From: Actinomycetota bacterium
GTDB lineage: Bacteria; Actinomycetota; Actinomycetes; Mycobacteriales; Pseudonocardiaceae
Reading direction: 5' to 3'
Assembly: GCA_021324675.1 (NCBI GenBank)
Contig: JAJPIR010000238.1
Span: 1 to 64,000, forward strand
Length of the DNA stretch: 64,000 nt
Shown here: piece after piece, positions 62,730 to 64,000 of the stretch
Layout: each line of letters starts with the position of its first letter
Position numbering within the stretch: the first letter of the stretch is position 1
The notes under the pieces: generated by a model
Told to the model about the DNA's origin: nothing
Databases searched by the model: none
The model's input: only the letters and a program-made list of their open reading frames with translations
Translations under genes and position numbers: made by a program

Positions 62730-62834
62730 CGTGTCTCCTTTGTTCGTGGATCGTGGACGCGGGGTTGTTGCGGGACCTTCCGCCTTCCCCGCAACAACCC
62801 CGCGTATTCCCCGACAGCAGCGACGGCCACACGA

Positions 62835-63002
62835 TCAGTGGCTTCGACGCACACCCACGGCCATCGCGGCCAGACCCAGCAGCACAGCGACCACGCCGGT
62901 CACCACGTTGCTCCAGATCGTCGCCGTGGTGGCGACGTGCCCGTCGACAACCCAGGGAGCGATGACGGTCCACACTCCGATCACCGGCACGGCCCAACCC
63001 AC
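62835..63002 (-). pseudogene. SPW-repeat small membrane protein fragment (one repeat)
   Basis: The frame reads VPVIGVWTVIAPWVVDGHVA, then TTATIWSNVVTGVVAVLLGL and AAMAVGVRRSH to a TGA at 62835. WTVIAPW with the following N-x-V-x-G helix is one SPW repeat (PF03779); family members have two. The frame stays open upstream (IKRLALGFVFPYGSARR) until a TAG inside the left arm of palindromic repeat II copy C near 63075, so the N-terminal part seems to have been cut off where the element sits. GTG 63002 is an optional start. Confidence 0.58.
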
Positions 63003-63058
63003 ACGGCGAGCGGAACCGTAAGGAAAGACGAAGCCAAGGGCGAGCCGCTTGATCGTGC

Positions 63059-63115
63059 CGTGAACTCGACACTAGCTACCTCATCAGGCACCCTGCAGGC
63101 CGGTCTCGTCGAGTT
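63059..63115. repeat. dispersed palindromic repeat family II, copy C (degenerate)
   Basis: Left arm CGTGAACTCGACACTAGCTA at 63059-63078; right arm weaker, GTCGAGTTC at 63109-63117 within GGTCTCGTCGAGTTCCTGG. It is 57 bp upstream (on the minus strand) of the SPW fragment's usable start. The left arm matches the right arm of copy A inverted over about 18 bases, which shows they are the same family. Confidence 0.72.
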
Positions 63116-63227
63116 CCTGGCGGGCAAGCCACCCCGCGAGCGGCTCCGCCGCACCCACGCCCCAGACGCCCGGTCCGGGCTCCTACCTGAACTACCGGAC
63201 CGCAATCTTGACACCGGCATGCGGGGG

Positions 63228-64000
63228 TCAACGGCGAGGCGATGGGACTTTCCTGGTGGTCGCGTCCTCGACATCAGACAGTGGTCGTTCGGCCTGCCGC
63301 AGGCCGCGCCTGGACCCCCTCACCTGGCCGTAGTTGAGCAAGCTGACGATAACCACCCCGCCGAGGGTGTTGCCGAGCGTGGCTGCCAGCAGCCACACCA
63401 CATAGGTTCCTACCGGCACCTGCCCGGCCACCACCGCTGAGAGCGCTTCAGCGCTGCCGGCAATGCAGTGCGCCAGACCTGCCGCTCCCACCACGAAGGT
63501 CATCAGGTAGACCAGCGCGATCTGGCCGATGGTGAATCGGCTTGCGGTGACCAGCCAGGCCATCAACGCGATGATCCATCCACCGGCCACGCCGGCCCAG
63601 AAAAGGTGGACGAAACTGCCCTGGACCGTCTTGGTGCCAAGCCGGCTCAGGGCTGCGGCCACTTCGGGGGACACCGCCCCGGCCTTGATCATCAGCACCG
63701 CGAACAGCAGTGCGCCCACCACATTGGCGGCGAACACCACCGCCCACAGGCGCAACGTGTTTCCCACGTGCCGGCGCCGGTCGAGCACGAGCACGACCGG
63801 GAACAGTGTGTTCTCGGTGAATAGTTGGGCTCGGCCCACGATCACGACGATGAAGCCCAATGGGTAAAGCAGGTTGGCAAGCAGGTAGTGCGCCACCCCG
63901 TCACCCATCTCGGCGAGGATTGCCGCGGAGCCCAGACCGGTCAGGCCCATGCCCAGGCCAGCGGCCAAGCCCGACAGGGCCAGCCCGGCCGAGGAACGCT
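63228..64000 (-). CDS. formate/nitrite transporter (FNT) family protein, 5' end beyond window
   Basis: The visible 257 residues run from the right window edge to 63228 and lack the first part. Seen helices include SSAGLALSGLAAGLGMGLTG, YLLANLLYPLGFIVVIVGRA (with FTENTLFPV after it, the FNT loop), LRLWAVVFAANVVGALLFAV, GGWIIALMAWLVTASRFTIG and YVVWLLAATLGNTLGGVVIV. The asymmetric pentamer family carries formate, nitrite, lactate or HS-. His in AAGLAHCIAGSAEA is the conserved pore histidine. The last residues (after GSRRGLRQAERPL) are a polar tail. Confidence 0.9.
   Translation of the reverse strand, partial: RSSAGLALSGLAAGLGMGLTGLGSAAILAEMGDGVAHYLLANLLYPLGFIVVIVGRAQLFTENTLFPVVLVLDRRRHVGNTLRLWAVVFAANVVGALLFAVLMIKAGAVSPEVAAALSRLGTKTVQGSFVHLFWAGVAGGWIIALMAWLVTASRFTIGQIALVYLMTFVVGAAGLAHCIAGSAEALSAVVAGQVPVGTYVVWLLAATLGNTLGGVVIVSLLNYGQVRGSRRGLRQAERPLSDVEDATTRKVPSPRR

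Noticed and set aside
1-64000. tRNA genes, rRNA genes, CRISPR array, insertion sequence
   Set aside because: I scanned for the T-loop core and CCA-end patterns, for regular 28-37 bp spaced repeats, and for transposase motifs or matched terminal repeats around genes, and found none. The palindromic repeats have no adjacent transposase.

Overview
The window is high-GC actinobacterial DNA. Gene content (EfeO/EfeB iron uptake with an IdeR/DtxR-like box, F420-type NADP reductase fold, HTH/TPR regulator beside a small partner gene, many GTG starts, LodA/LodB pair) suggests a member of the Pseudonocardiales, but this is inference from gene style and no 16S is present. I saw no rRNA, tRNA, CRISPR array or insertion sequence.

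Left end (1-5.4 kb): a magnesium locus. An M-box Mg2+ riboswitch (about 205-366) precedes a 60-aa ORF, a NRAMP-fold transporter whose metal-site residues are changed as in the NRAMP-related Mg2+ transporters, and a soluble protein with PRC-barrel, MgtE-N and CBS domains but no MgtE channel. This looks like a split Mg2+ transporter with its sensor on a separate chain, under direct Mg2+ control.

5.4-12 kb: sugar-phosphate genes (aldose epimerase, HAD phosphatase, glucose-6-phosphate isomerase) with a zwf remnant reduced to its two ends, then an HTH/TPR regulator with a divergent small gene and an aldo/keto reductase.

12.4-19.8 kb: a LodA-type quinoprotein oxidase, its LodB flavoprotein and an unknown upstream partner, followed by a DUF2252 protein and a large membrane protein whose hydrolase motifs flank a multi-span membrane domain. 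19.8-29.9 kb: PAP2/DAG-kinase fusion, cation exchanger, L,D-transpeptidase lipoprotein, SodC-like protein, PRPP synthetase paralogue, Hsp20 and a PucR-type regulator.

29.2-43.8 kb is a scarred region: dispersed palindromic repeats of two families, tandem repeats, and broken genes (pyruvyl transferase/FAD oxidoreductase deletion chimera, DJ-1 fragment, truncated cNMP-binding thioredoxin reductase, frameshifted membrane protein, GH13 remnant). Intact genes here include transketolase, a thioredoxin operon, PPK2, a dienelactone-hydrolase-like protein and a phosphoribosyltransferase/erythromycin-esterase fusion.

43.7-64 kb: GH13 and GH15-like glucosidases, a frameshifted PEP synthase, metallo-beta-lactamase and hemerythrin proteins, efeO-efeB with an iron box but no efeU beside it, two membrane proteins, a carotenoid oxygenase with a palindromic operator candidate, a four-gene GMC dehydrogenase operon, an SPW-repeat fragment and a formate/nitrite transporter running off the right edge. 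About ten decayed genes in 64 kb, mostly scarred by internal deletions, are the most unusual large-scale property.
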